Source: an uncultured Eubacteriales bacterium
GTDB taxonomy: Bacteria; Bacillota; Clostridia; Oscillospirales; Acutalibacteraceae
Length of the DNA stretch: 64,000 bases
Assembly: GCA_934476085.1 (NCBI GenBank)
Contig: CAKSNE010000001.1
Location: 62,001-126,000 of the forward strand
Direction of reading: 5' to 3'
The notes beneath the pieces are model-generated. The model had not been told where the DNA came from. It was given only the letters and a program-made list of their open reading frames with translations, and did not search any database. This document shows, piece by piece, positions 51,612 to 60,053 of the stretch. The stretch's first letter is position 1, and each line of letters begins with the position of its first letter. Position numbers and translations under genes: made by a program.

Positions 51612-51866
51612 ATGAAAATAAAAATAGATAAAAAACAGCTTGATGAAATAATTAGGTTGTATCGCAAATGGGATGAAACAAAGGATAAGGATATTTTAGA
51701 TTTATTTTTTAAAAGAGCAGAAAAACTACCTAAACTGAAAACCTATTATCCTAATAATGCTTATAATTACTTGATTGTTAGTTGTTTAGAGATGAAATCA
51801 AATTGTAGCAATGAAACAATCTATAAGGTCTTTGAAATTTTAGGGTTTGAATTAATAAAGGAGTAA
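51612..51866 (+). CDS. Hypothetical phage protein
   Basis: 84 residues, charged and helical, MKIKIDKKQLDEIIRLYRKWD... with no known domain. AAGGAGTTTATGAAACT before the ATG. It is in the rightward early operon. Not recognised. Confidence 0.65.
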   Translation: MKIKIDKKQLDEIIRLYRKWDETKDKDILDLFFKRAEKLPKLKTYYPNNAYNYLIVSCLEMKSNCSNETIYKVFEILGFELIKE

Positions 51867-51871
51867 AGATT

Positions 51872-52006
51872 ATGTTTTATTGGTTTATCTTTGAAGATGG
51901 TTACGAAGTTTGTGTAAGGGGCTTCGATAGAATCGAATTACAACACGAAGAACAAAGACACGGAAAATTAATTAGAAAGGTTGCTGAAAACGATGAATTT
52001 ATATGA
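51872..52006 (+). CDS. Small hypothetical phage protein
   Basis: 44 residues beginning MFYWFIFEDGYEVCVRGF, aromatic-rich N-terminus, then a basic helix. AAAGGAGTAAAGATT before the ATG. Its stop lies inside the next gene's start region (overlap 14 bases). Not recognised. Confidence 0.6.
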   Translation: MFYWFIFEDGYEVCVRGFDRIELQHEEQRHGKLIRKVAENDEFI

Positions 52007-52490
52007 AATCGAAAAAAGCCTTAATGAATTTATGGAAAAAGGCTTTGAAAAATATGTTGATACTGAAACAGGCGAATTTGACGAGCAGGGCTTTAATTTA
52101 GAACTTGCAGAATTAGAACTTGCAAAAGATGAAAAAATTGAAAACATCGGTTTGTTCATCAAAAATTTATCGGCTGATATTGTTGAATTAAAAGCCGAAG
52201 AAAAAGCACTTGCTGAAAGAAGAAAAGCAAAAGAAAATAAAGCTGAATATTTAAAAAATATTTTAGCTGTTTCGCTAGGCGGTAAGAAGTTTGAAACTGC
52301 TAAAATTGCTTTGACCTTTAGAAAATCGGAGCAAGTCAAAATCGTAGATGAAGAGAAATTACCAAAAGATTTCTTAAAAGTAAAAGTAACAGTTTCAGCA
52401 GATAAAACTGCAATCAAAAAAGCAATTAAAGCAGGACAAGCGGTTGTTGGTGCTGAACTTGTTGAAGTTCAAAATTTGCAGATTAAATAA
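51993..52490 (+). CDS. Siphovirus Gp157-family protein
   Basis: 165 residues from ATG 51993. It has the charged coiled-coil layout of Gp157 (PF05565): MNLYEIEKSLNEFMEKG, then IKNLSADIVELKAEEKALAERRKAKENKAEYLKNIL. Gp157 is linked to phage resistance and, by position, to the recombination module. An upstream TTG (51981) is a weaker start. Confidence 0.82.
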   Translation: MNLYEIEKSLNEFMEKGFEKYVDTETGEFDEQGFNLELAELELAKDEKIENIGLFIKNLSADIVELKAEEKALAERRKAKENKAEYLKNILAVSLGGKKFETAKIALTFRKSEQVKIVDEEKLPKDFLKVKVTVSADKTAIKKAIKAGQAVVGAELVEVQNLQIK

Positions 52491-52505
52491 GGAGTTGAGA
52501 AGTTA

Positions 52506-53114
52506 ATGGGAATTCCGGTATTAATTTTAGGTGAATCCGGTAGTGGGAAATCCGCTTCAATGAGAAATTTCAAAGAGAATGAAATTGGCATTATCAATGT
52601 TGGTAAAAAGCCGTTACCTTTTAAGTCAAGCATAAAACCGTTTAATTCGGACAACTACTGCCAAATCGAAGAAGTTTTGAAAAAAGCAAAAGCAAAGTCA
52701 ATAGTAATTGATGATGCACAATACTTAATGGCTAATGAATTTATGAGAACTGCAAAAACTAACGGTTTTCAAAAGTTTACAGATATTGCGTTGAATTTTT
52801 GGACGCTCGTAAAAATCGTTGTTGATGAATTACCTGAAGATAAAATTGTTTATTTTCTCGGTCATATTGAGCGAGATAATAACGGCAATGAGAAGTTTAA
52901 GACAATCGGAAAAATGCTTGATGAAAAAATCACTATTGAAGGTTTGTTTACTATTGTTTTAAAAACGCTTGTAAAAGACGGTAGTTACCAATTTACCACG
53001 CAAACAAACGGTCAGGATACAGTTAAAAGTCCTATCGGAATGTTTGAAAGTCCAACTATTGACAATGACTTAAAACTTGTTGATGAAACCATTAGAAAAT
53101 ATTACGAAATTTAA
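52506..53114 (+). CDS. Phage AAA/RecA-like ATPase (recombination module)
   Basis: 202 residues. Walker A GESGSGKS at 9-16 and Walker B-like SIVIDDAQYLM. IERDNNGNEKFKTIGKMLDEKI and FTIVLKTLVKDGSYQFTTQTNGQDT resemble the AAA_24/Sak4-type single-strand annealing/recombination ATPases of phages. It precedes an SSB-like and a nuclease gene, forming a recombination set. A GTTGAGAAG site lies before ATG 52506. Confidence 0.82.
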   Translation: MGIPVLILGESGSGKSASMRNFKENEIGIINVGKKPLPFKSSIKPFNSDNYCQIEEVLKKAKAKSIVIDDAQYLMANEFMRTAKTNGFQKFTDIALNFWTLVKIVVDELPEDKIVYFLGHIERDNNGNEKFKTIGKMLDEKITIEGLFTIVLKTLVKDGSYQFTTQTNGQDTVKSPIGMFESPTIDNDLKLVDETIRKYYEI

Positions 53115-53129
53115 GGAGTTAAAAAGATT

Positions 53130-53717
53130 ATGAAACAGTTTAAAGATTATGAAACAGTAAAAGCAACAGTTGAACGTGAGCAGTTACCAAAAGGCGGTTA
53201 TATTTGCGAAATCAAGAACGCAGAAGTCAAAGAGTATAAAGGTCAAGACGGTAGCATTTTTGAAAAGTTTGAAGTTGCAATTGATATTTGCGACGGTGAA
53301 TACAAAGATTTTTATGCTAACGATTATCGTAATCAACAGAGTGAAGATAAAAAGTGGCGTGGTGTGCTTCGTCAATACTTGCCAAAAGATGATGGTAGTG
53401 AAAAAGACGGTTGGACAAAATCAGCGTTTAAAGCACTTATTGTTGCAATCGAAGAAAGTAATCCTAACTATCATTGGGACTGGGATGAAACAAAAATTAA
53501 AGGCTTAAAAGTCGGTTGTTTATTCCGTCTGGAAGAATGGGAATGGGACGATAAATCAGGTTGGACTACAAGACCATTCAAGTTTATTGATTTACAAAAA
53601 ATCAAGGATGGTAAATTTAAAGTCCCGGCAGACAAGCCATTAAAGAATAAAACCGCTAGTGTTGATATTGCCTATGAAGAAGTAGAAACACTATCAGATG
53701 AAGATTTACCATTCTAA
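53130..53717 (+). CDS. DUF669-like single-strand DNA-binding protein
   Basis: 195 residues. It has a DUF669-like beta domain (GGYICEIKNAEVKEYKG, KWRGVLRQYLPKDDG, IKGLKVGCLFRLEEWEW) and a C-terminal acidic tail ending SDEDLPF. That D-x-PF-like tip is the usual partner-binding end of SSB proteins. AAAAGGAG-like AAGGAGTTAAAAAGATT before the ATG. It probably coats ssDNA in phage replication or recombination. Confidence 0.82.
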   Translation: MKQFKDYETVKATVEREQLPKGGYICEIKNAEVKEYKGQDGSIFEKFEVAIDICDGEYKDFYANDYRNQQSEDKKWRGVLRQYLPKDDGSEKDGWTKSAFKALIVAIEESNPNYHWDWDETKIKGLKVGCLFRLEEWEWDDKSGWTTRPFKFIDLQKIKDGKFKVPADKPLKNKTASVDIAYEEVETLSDEDLPF

Positions 53718-54232
53718 TGGATATTTTTGAAGTAAAAAACGCTCTTGAAAACATTGTTGTGTTAGTCGATACAAGGGAACAAGATACTACTGCTTTTCGC
53801 AGAAGAATGAAAAGTATCGGCTATCCGACAGAGCGTAAAAAACTAGATTTCGGCGATTACTCGGCAAAAGTAGTCGCCGAAAACAACACTTTTGATTTTT
53901 CTAATGATTTCGCAATCGAACGAAAAATGTCGCTCGATGAACTTTGTAATTGTTACTGCAAAGGCAGAAAACGTTTTGAACGAGAGTTTTTAAGGGCTAA
54001 AGATAAAAATGCAAAGTTGTATTTATTAATTGAAAATGCAGATTTTGAAATGGTCTACAATGGCGAATATCGCTCACTTATGCAACCGCAGGCACTTATT
54101 GCATCAATAATGGCTTGGTTGGCTCGTTACGATTGTCAATTGCTTTTTTGTGAATCACATACAAGCGGGAAACTTATTAGAGAAATTATTTATAGGGAAG
54201 TTAAAGAAAGGCTTGAAAGCAATGTTGAATAA
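53717..54232 (+). CDS. ERCC4-fold nuclease
   Basis: 171 residues. The ERCC4 nuclease motifs are visible: VLVDTREQDT, LDFGDYSAK and FAIERKMSLDEL (GDYxxx...ERK). It cuts branched DNA. The start overlaps the preceding stop (TAATG). It probably acts with the SSB and ATPase in recombination or replication-fork processing. Confidence 0.9.
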   Translation: MDIFEVKNALENIVVLVDTREQDTTAFRRRMKSIGYPTERKKLDFGDYSAKVVAENNTFDFSNDFAIERKMSLDELCNCYCKGRKRFEREFLRAKDKNAKLYLLIENADFEMVYNGEYRSLMQPQALIASIMAWLARYDCQLLFCESHTSGKLIREIIYREVKERLESNVE

Positions 54233-54782
54233 CTACATACAAATTGTTACTGACAAAGTATCAATGCTTAATGTACTCGAAAAATATGGTTATTCACTCA
54301 ACCGCCATAAAGAAATGCTTTGTCCTTTTCATAACGAAAAAACACCGTCTTTTACTGTTTTTGCAGATAATAAACGGTTTAAATGTTTCGGTTGTGGCGA
54401 ACAAGGCTCAGTTATTGATTTTGTTGAAAAGATAGAAGATTTAGATTTCTATAATGCACTGCAAAAAATTAATGATGATTTTGGCTGTGGAATTGATTTT
54501 GGCAGAAGAATATCACAACGAGAACGCAACGAAATGACAAAAAAATCATTAAGGCTTAAAAGAGAGCGTGAAAAAAGACAAAAAGCAGAAAAGATAATTG
54601 ATGATGTTTACTTTCAAGCCTGTGCCGATTTAGATTATTGGAGCAAAGCAAAAAACAGGTATGAGCCTGATTCTGCAATGTTTCAAATTATTGCAGAGAA
54701 AATAACAGAATTAAATTACTTAATTGATTTTATAGAAATAGAAAGGAGTGAGCAATTTGTCAGAGCAAGAGCGAATACCTGA
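54222..54782 (+). CDS. CHC2 zinc-finger primase N-terminal protein
   Basis: 186 residues from ATG 54222, after GAAAGGCTTG. It has a CHC2 zinc finger like DnaG: LCPFHNEKTPSFTV and KCFGCGEQGSVIDFV (C-x2-H ... C-x2-C). No TOPRIM domain follows, so it is a primase stub, with the catalytic part probably in the next gene's product. A basic coiled coil (RRISQRERNEM... KRQKAEKI) makes up the C-terminal half. Confidence 0.85.
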   Translation: MLNNYIQIVTDKVSMLNVLEKYGYSLNRHKEMLCPFHNEKTPSFTVFADNKRFKCFGCGEQGSVIDFVEKIEDLDFYNALQKINDDFGCGIDFGRRISQRERNEMTKKSLRLKREREKRQKAEKIIDDVYFQACADLDYWSKAKNRYEPDSAMFQIIAEKITELNYLIDFIEIERSEQFVRARANT

Positions 54783-56622
54783 TTTTACGCTTGATGATTT
54801 TTTAAAAACTTCAGACCCTTATGAGTGGCTTTATCAATTTAAAGATAACAAATTTAAACTTACTCAATTAGTTGAGCAAATGAAAATACTCGCAAATGAA
54901 AAGGGATTTAAAAGGTTTATTTCAACTTGGAACGAGTTTGTTAAGCAAGAAGCCGCAAAAGCAAAGATTGCACTTGAAAATGTAACAGAATTTGAAGATC
55001 AAGACGAAGAACTTTTTACAGGAAAGTGGACTTGTAACGATTATGGAGTTTTTTCGTTCGATAAAAATGGCTTTGAAATTACTGCTTGCCCACATCCGAT
55101 ATTACCTGTTCGCAGACTTATTAATATCGACACCGGCACAGAAAAAATGGAAATTAAGTTTAGGCGAAAGGGCAAACCTTGGAAAAAGATTATTGTCGAT
55201 AAAACAACGATTTCATCGGCAAATAAGATTGTTTCTTTATCGGAATATGGTGTTTCTGTAACAAGCGAAAATGCAAAACATCTTGTTAAATTTTTGTGTG
55301 ATATTGAAATAGAAAACGATGATAAAATACCCGAGATTAATTCAGTAGAGCGTTTAGGTTGGATTGAAGATTATGGGTTTTCGCCTTATGTTGATAATTT
55401 GGTTTTTGATGGTGCTTTAAATTTCAAACACTTTTTTGAAAGCGTAAATCAAAAAGGCAGTTTAGAAAAATGGATTGAAGTGGCAAAGGAAGCAAGAAAA
55501 AACACTATTGCAAGAATAATGTTGGCTTCGTCTTTTGCGTCTGTGCTTGTGAAACCTTGCAATGCATTAACTTTTTTCGTGCATTTATGGGGTGGTACTG
55601 AAAGCGGTAAAACAGTAGGTTTGATGTTGTCTGCAAGCGTTTGGGCTGACCCGACAATGGGTGCTTACATACACACGTTTAACTCTACGACAGTAGGTCA
55701 AGAATTGTCGGCTACTTTTGTAAATTCAATGCCTTTAATTATCGATGAATTACAAATCGTTAGCGATAGAAAAGACTTTGACAAGATGATTTATACGCTT
55801 GCAGAAGGTGTCGGTAAAGGTCGTGGCAATGTAAACGGTGGTTTGAGAAAAGTCGGCAGTTGGCAAAACTGTATTCTAACGACAGGTGAACAACCTGTAA
55901 CTAACGCTTCATCAGCAGGTGGTGCAGTCAACAGAATTATAGAAATTGATTGTAAGGACCAAAAAATATTTGAAAACCCTGTTGATATAGTCGCTAGAGT
56001 TAAAAAGAATTATGGCATAGCAGGCAAAAAATTTATTGAAAAATTGCAGGAAGAAGGCAGTATCGAATACGCTCAAAAACTGCAAAAGGAATTTTATCAA
56101 GAATTATCAAACGGCGAAACAACAGAAAAACAAATAATGGCGGCAAGCGTTATTTTAACCGCTGACAGGCTTATTAACGAGTGGTTTTTTGATGATGGAC
56201 AAACTCTTTCAATTTCGGATATTTCGCCTTATTTGGTATCTAAAAAAGATATTTCGGCGAATGAGCGAGCATATGACTTTATTTGTGATTATATTTCGAT
56301 TAACAATAACAAATTTAGACTTAATGAGTATGGCGATTATGATAACGAGTGTTGGGGTTGTGTTGACGGAAACAGTCAAGATATTGACGAACACGTGTAT
56401 ATTATAAAATCGCAATTTGACAAGATTATGAGAAATGAAGGGTATAATCCGGTTGCGTTCTTATCTTGGGCAAAACAAAATGGACTTGTTAGAACAAGTA
56501 GTCGCCATAATTCTATATCAAAACGAATTAATGGTATTGTAACTCGTTGTGTAGCACTTAAATTAAAGCCTGAAGAACGAGAAGTACCGGACTTTGACGA
56601 TAGCGATTTGCCGTTTGCGTAA
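54757..56622 (+). CDS. DUF927-type phage primase-helicase
   Basis: 621 residues from TTG 54757, which follows AAAGGAG by 8 bases; a GTG at 54748 touches the site. The C-terminal half has a DUF927/helicase core: WGGTESGKTVGLML (Walker A), LIIDELQIVSD (Walker B), and VGSWQNCILTTGEQPVT. The N-terminal half resembles the DNA-priming region. Together with the CHC2 stub it forms a split primase-helicase. The iteron-like repeats follow straight after its end. Confidence 0.85.
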   Translation: MSEQERIPDFTLDDFLKTSDPYEWLYQFKDNKFKLTQLVEQMKILANEKGFKRFISTWNEFVKQEAAKAKIALENVTEFEDQDEELFTGKWTCNDYGVFSFDKNGFEITACPHPILPVRRLINIDTGTEKMEIKFRRKGKPWKKIIVDKTTISSANKIVSLSEYGVSVTSENAKHLVKFLCDIEIENDDKIPEINSVERLGWIEDYGFSPYVDNLVFDGALNFKHFFESVNQKGSLEKWIEVAKEARKNTIARIMLASSFASVLVKPCNALTFFVHLWGGTESGKTVGLMLSASVWADPTMGAYIHTFNSTTVGQELSATFVNSMPLIIDELQIVSDRKDFDKMIYTLAEGVGKGRGNVNGGLRKVGSWQNCILTTGEQPVTNASSAGGAVNRIIEIDCKDQKIFENPVDIVARVKKNYGIAGKKFIEKLQEEGSIEYAQKLQKEFYQELSNGETTEKQIMAASVILTADRLINEWFFDDGQTLSISDISPYLVSKKDISANERAYDFICDYISINNNKFRLNEYGDYDNECWGCVDGNSQDIDEHVYIIKSQFDKIMRNEGYNPVAFLSWAKQNGLVRTSSRHNSISKRINGIVTRCVALKLKPEEREVPDFDDSDLPFA

Positions 56623-56910
56623 CCACAATAACAAAGTTGTAACCAAAACAGAATTCTTGAAACACGCATAAACAAAGGATTTTTACCACTGTAACCACAA
56701 AAACCACATTTCTGGGACTATGCCTTATATATAAAAATATGTAACCTTATTTGTGAATTAAATATTATATAAAAAGTTTTCCTATAAGAATAAAAAAACA
56801 AGTGGTTACAATGGTTTCTGTGATCACAACATACCGCAAACACGCATAAATAAAGGATTTTAGGTGTAACCACTTTTTAATAAATAATGGTTACAAGTGG
56901 TTACACGAGT
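56619..56910 (+). other. Iteron-like repeat cluster, candidate phage replication origin
   Basis: The 301-base gap after the helicase gene holds no gene but at least eight copies of the core GTAACC(A) or its complement: plus copies at about 56619, 56639, 56691, 56741 and 56867; minus copies (GGTTAC) at about 56805, 56890 and 56900. A longer unit AAACACGCATAAA-y-AAAGGATTTT occurs at 56660 and 56839, each followed within about ten bases by GTAACCAC. AT-rich sequence lies between the two units (about 56725-56800). Confidence 0.6.
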
Positions 56911-56923
56911 AAGGAGTATAACA

Positions 56924-57115
56924 ATGACAAGAGCAACATTATGTGAATGTATTGCTAAAGGTAATCGTGTTAGATACGATAACTCGGAATATATACCTAC
57001 TCATTATATTTTAAGTATCAAAGGTGGCAGGTGGCTACATTCGGCGGTGCTTAAAGATTTAAAAAATTACAACTCGGTTGTAGTAGCCGATTTAGAAAGG
57101 ATTGATTTAATTTGA
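56924..57115 (+). CDS. Small hypothetical phage protein
   Basis: 63 residues from ATG 56924, after AAGGAGTATAACA; a GTG at 56897 lies in the repeat cluster. MTRATLCECIAKGNRVRYDNSEYIP; predicted beta-rich, with one CxC. Its stop overlaps the next start. Not recognised. Confidence 0.65.
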   Translation: MTRATLCECIAKGNRVRYDNSEYIPTHYILSIKGGRWLHSAVLKDLKNYNSVVVADLERIDLI

Positions 57116-57312
57116 AAGATTATTATAAATTTGAAACAGAATTACTTGAAGACAGTAAGCAGAATATTATTGCGAAACTTTGGTTTAAAACAAAACAGCT
57201 TGATGAGATGCAAAGCGAATATGAAAGGCTTAAATCAACTAACACAAGACTAGATGTTGAAAACACGGCTTTAAGGCTTGCATTGAAGATATTCGGCGAA
57301 AGGACTAGATAA
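57112..57312 (+). CDS. Small coiled-coil phage protein
   Basis: 66 residues with TTG start (57112) that overlaps the previous stop by four bases. It is charged, with a likely coiled coil (LDEMQSEYERLKSTNTRLDVENTALRLAL). Not recognised. Confidence 0.62.
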   Translation: MKDYYKFETELLEDSKQNIIAKLWFKTKQLDEMQSEYERLKSTNTRLDVENTALRLALKIFGERTR

Positions 57313-57314
57313 AA

Positions 57315-57476
57315 ATGTGTGTTAGTAATATGAAAAATTATCCGTGTGACAAATGCAAAAAATGTAATCGCGGAAAAGAATGCGAAGAATGGAATAAATG
57401 GTTTTTTGCAAAATGGAACGAAGTTTGTAAACCATTTAAAGATTTAAAAAAGGAGCGTAAAAAATACGATGCTTGA
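57315..57476 (+). CDS. Small Cys-rich phage protein
   Basis: 53 residues: MCVSNMKNYPCDKCKKCNRG..., with CDKCKKC and a later Cys, so metal binding is possible. It is basic and aromatic-rich (KWFFAKWNEVCK). Its stop overlaps the start of the nuclease gene by 8 bases. Not recognised. Confidence 0.62.
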   Translation: MCVSNMKNYPCDKCKKCNRGKECEEWNKWFFAKWNEVCKPFKDLKKERKKYDA

Positions 57477-58290
57477 AGTTTTATATCGCATTTATGAAGT
57501 GGCGGACGAAGCAACCAAAAAAGCTAATAGAGAAAAAATAAGAGAATGGGCTTTTGCATGTTCAACAAGCCGAATCGAGAACATAGAACTGCTTATGGAT
57601 GTTATTATTTGTGATAATCGAAATCAATTTAAAGACATCATCCGTAATGAATACGGCGAAAACATTAAATTTAGTTACTCTAAAAAACTGCAACCAGGCG
57701 ATGTATATTGCATTATCATTGGTGAACATTGCTACAACACCGAACGCTATTTTAATAAAATAAGTTTTAAATGCGACTATTGCGGCACTCAAATAGAAAC
57801 TTACTATGACCGTCCTATATGTTTTGATAATTATGAAATAACGCATAAATTATATAATATTGAAAAATATAGGAAGAAAAGATTTTGCAGCTTTGATTGT
57901 AAACAAAATTATTTTAAAGAAATTCAAATGAAAATAAATCCAAATTATGAAGCTGAATTTTATATTGAAAAAGATATGTTTACAAAAGATATATCGGGAT
58001 ACATATATAAAATAACTAAAAAATCAACAGGTGAGTTTTATGTTGGTCAAACAATTTATGCACCAATTTGGCGATGGGGACAACATCTAAAAACTGAGAG
58101 ATTTCCGATTGAAAAAATCACGGACTATAAGTTTGAAGTGCTAGAAATAGTGCCAAAAAACGAAAATATTCTAGTGCGTGAAAAGCATTATATACAAAAG
58201 TTTTATAAAGAAAATCCTAAAAAGTCTCTTAACATTATGTGTACCGCAAACATTGAAGATGACAGTCAAATGAATTTTTTTAAGGAGTGA
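57469..58290 (+). CDS. GIY-YIG nuclease with zinc finger
   Basis: 273 residues. The N-terminal 95 residues are helical and unrecognised. A zinc finger follows: FKCDYCGTQIETYY ... FCSFDCKQNYF (two C-x2-C-like pairs). The C-terminal GIY-YIG domain reads GYIYKITKKSTGEFYVGQTIYAPIWRWGQHL, with LVREKHYIQKF containing the Glu. It may be a homing endonuclease or a phage DNA-processing enzyme. Confidence 0.85.
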   Translation: MLEVLYRIYEVADEATKKANREKIREWAFACSTSRIENIELLMDVIICDNRNQFKDIIRNEYGENIKFSYSKKLQPGDVYCIIIGEHCYNTERYFNKISFKCDYCGTQIETYYDRPICFDNYEITHKLYNIEKYRKKRFCSFDCKQNYFKEIQMKINPNYEAEFYIEKDMFTKDISGYIYKITKKSTGEFYVGQTIYAPIWRWGQHLKTERFPIEKITDYKFEVLEIVPKNENILVREKHYIQKFYKENPKKSLNIMCTANIEDDSQMNFFKE

Positions 58291-58296
58291 GAAAAA

Positions 58297-58521
58297 ATGA
58301 ACGATAATGTAAATCATCCGTCACACTATGAAACAGGCAACTTTGAATGTATTGATGTAATGATTGAAACACAGGGTACTAACGCAGTATTAGAATTTTG
58401 TATTTGCAACGCTTTTAAATATCTTTATCGACACAAAAACAAAAATGGATTAGAAGATATAAAAAAAGCAAAATGGTATATTGACAAGTACATAGAGTTA
58501 AGGAGTGGTAACGATGACTAA
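58297..58521 (+). CDS. DUF3310 phage protein
   Basis: 74 residues. Matches DUF3310: NHPSHYETGNFECIDVMIE, EFCICNAFKYLYRHKNKNGLEDIKKAKWYID. These small proteins are common in phages and are sometimes called nucleotide kinases without proof. AAGGAGTGAGAAAA before ATG. Confidence 0.85.
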   Translation: MNDNVNHPSHYETGNFECIDVMIETQGTNAVLEFCICNAFKYLYRHKNKNGLEDIKKAKWYIDKYIELRSGNDD

Positions 58522-58690
58522 TTATGAAAAAATAAAATCAATGTCAATTGATGAAATGGCACAAAGTGATTTAGATTTTTTCAGTTGTCCGTACGGCACA
58601 CCATATTACGGTTGTGAAATGAACAAACACTTTGATGGCGATTGCATAGCCTGCACTAAACATTGGCTTGAAAGCGAGGCTGAAGAATGA
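58514..58690 (+). CDS. Small Cys-rich phage protein
   Basis: 58 residues from ATG 58514, after AAGGAGTGGTAACG, inside the end of the previous gene. It has CPYG.PYYGCEM and CIACTKHWL, so four cysteines probably bind zinc. Its stop overlaps the next start (TGAATGAC region). Not recognised further. Confidence 0.65.
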   Translation: MTNYEKIKSMSIDEMAQSDLDFFSCPYGTPYYGCEMNKHFDGDCIACTKHWLESEAEE

Positions 58691-58908
58691 CTAATAAAGA
58701 AGAAATCATTCTAGCATTACAAGGAAAACATACTGCTGATGATGTTAGAAAGGTAGAACACGGTCATTGGCATTTAATCAATAGTGATGTTGGTTGGAAT
58801 GACTTCATCTGTTCGGTTTGCAAAAGTGAAGTTATTCTTGATGAGGATATTATTTATGATTATTGTCCAAACTGCGGAGCAAAAATGGACGGGAAGGAAG
58901 ATGAATAA
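58687..58908 (+). CDS. Small zinc-ribbon phage protein
   Basis: 73 residues with a zinc ribbon: ICSVCKSEVILDED and YCPNCGAKMD. The N-terminal half contains HGHWHLIN and WNDF. This type is frequent in Firmicutes phages (rubredoxin-like zinc proteins of unknown role). It overlaps the previous gene by four bases. Confidence 0.7.
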   Translation: MTNKEEIILALQGKHTADDVRKVEHGHWHLINSDVGWNDFICSVCKSEVILDEDIIYDYCPNCGAKMDGKEDE

Positions 58909-59013
58909 ATGAAAAAATATGCAGAAGTATTAGGTAGTGTTATATCTTTATCGAATGTAAAGAAAATTAGCTTTGTTTTGAAAGAATTAGGAGTTGATAA
59001 TAATGACATGTAA
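58909..59013 (+). CDS. Very small phage ORF
   Basis: 34 residues, MKKYAEVLGSVISLSNVKKI..., beginning right after the upstream stop. GGGAAGGAAG lies before it. It overlaps the next small gene by 11 bases. Only compactness and the ribosome site support it. Confidence 0.45.
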   Translation: MKKYAEVLGSVISLSNVKKISFVLKELGVDNNDM

Positions 59014-59098
59014 AGATTGTTTACATTATGAAGCGTGTAAAGAAAAGTTTGGGCTCGAAGAACTGATTGATATGAATGTTCAGGAAGGTGGTGATTAA
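59003..59098 (+). CDS. Very small Cys-containing phage protein
   Basis: 31 residues: MTCKDCLHYEACKEKFGLEE.... The CxxC...C pattern is common in small phage zinc-binding peptides. It follows AGGAGTTGATAAT. Its stop is one base before the methyltransferase start. Confidence 0.5.
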   Translation: MTCKDCLHYEACKEKFGLEELIDMNVQEGGD

Positions 59099-59827
59099 AT
59101 GGAATTAGATGTGATATATCAGCAAGACTGCATTCAAGGAATGAAATCACTTCCGGACAAGTCTATTGATATGATTCTTTGTGATTTACCGTATGGAACA
59201 ACACAATGCAAATGGGATTCAATAATTCCTTTTGAACCGCTATGGCAAGAATACAACCGAATAATCAAAGACAATTCAGCAATCGTTTTATTTGCGCAAG
59301 AACCATTTGCAACAAAATTAAGAAGCAGCAATTTGAAAATGTATAAATATGATTGGATATGGCAGAAACCGCAGGGAACAAATTTCTTGAATGCTAAAAA
59401 TCAACCGTTGAAGAATTATGAAATCATTTGTGTTTTTGGTAAAAAGAAATTACGATATAAACCGCAAATGACAAAAGGAAAACCTTACACATCAGGTAAA
59501 GGTAATGTCGGTGAAGTGTACGGTGGAAGAAAAAAGGTTATTACACACAATGAAGGTGTTCGGTATCCAACAAGCATTCAAAATTTTAATATGGTTCAGA
59601 ACACAAAAAGATGTCATCCGACACAGAAACCGGTTGACTTGCTTGAATACTTGATTAAGACCTACACAAACGAAGGTGAAGTTGTTCTTGATAATGCGTT
59701 CGGATCGGGTTCAACATTAGTTGCTGCAATAAATACAAACAGAAGATACATAGGATATGAAACTAATGCTGAATACTTTGATATTGCTTGTGAAAGGATT
59801 GATTCAGCATATGGAAGGAAGGTGTAA
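59099..59827 (+). CDS. Phage DNA adenine/cytosine-N4 methyltransferase
   Basis: 242 residues. Catalytic motif IV DLPYGTTQCKWDS is followed by LDNAFGSGSTLVAAINTNRRYIGYE (motif I, SAM binding), the beta-type order. A target-recognition region lies between (FLNAKNQPLKNYEIICVFGKKKLRY). It acts as a solitary methyltransferase; no restriction enzyme gene sits next to it. It probably protects phage DNA or affects regulation. Confidence 0.9.
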   Translation: MELDVIYQQDCIQGMKSLPDKSIDMILCDLPYGTTQCKWDSIIPFEPLWQEYNRIIKDNSAIVLFAQEPFATKLRSSNLKMYKYDWIWQKPQGTNFLNAKNQPLKNYEIICVFGKKKLRYKPQMTKGKPYTSGKGNVGEVYGGRKKVITHNEGVRYPTSIQNFNMVQNTKRCHPTQKPVDLLEYLIKTYTNEGEVVLDNAFGSGSTLVAAINTNRRYIGYETNAEYFDIACERIDSAYGRKV

Positions 59828-59830
59828 CAA

Positions 59831-59965
59831 ATGACAAAGTTGCTTAAATTAAAGGCTGTAATCCTTGAAAAAGGAATGGTTCAGGAAGAAATTGCACAGC
59901 AACTTGGAATGACACTTGCAACCTTTAATTACAAGGTCAATAACAAAAGAGAGTTGAGTATTTAA
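59831..59965 (+). CDS. Short HTH protein, possibly truncated
   Basis: 44 residues: LKAVILEKGMVQEEIAQQLGMTLATFNYKVNNKREL, an XRE-type HTH that stops directly after the recognition helix, while relatives continue with another 15-25 residues (as in FTLEEI-type ends). It may be a complete mini-regulator or a truncated gene. Confidence 0.6.
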   Translation: MTKLLKLKAVILEKGMVQEEIAQQLGMTLATFNYKVNNKRELSI

Positions 59966-60053
59966 AAATCATTAATAATTGTTATGATGAAGTTGATAAA
60001 ATACAAAAACAGAAACTTGAGCGTATTGAAAAAAGAATAAAGGAGCGTAAGCA

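Noticed and set aside
51968..52417. Long minus-strand open frame opposite the Gp157 gene
   Set aside because: Ser/Phe-rich mirror of a Lys/Glu-rich coiled-coil gene; no ribosome site and no homology visible.
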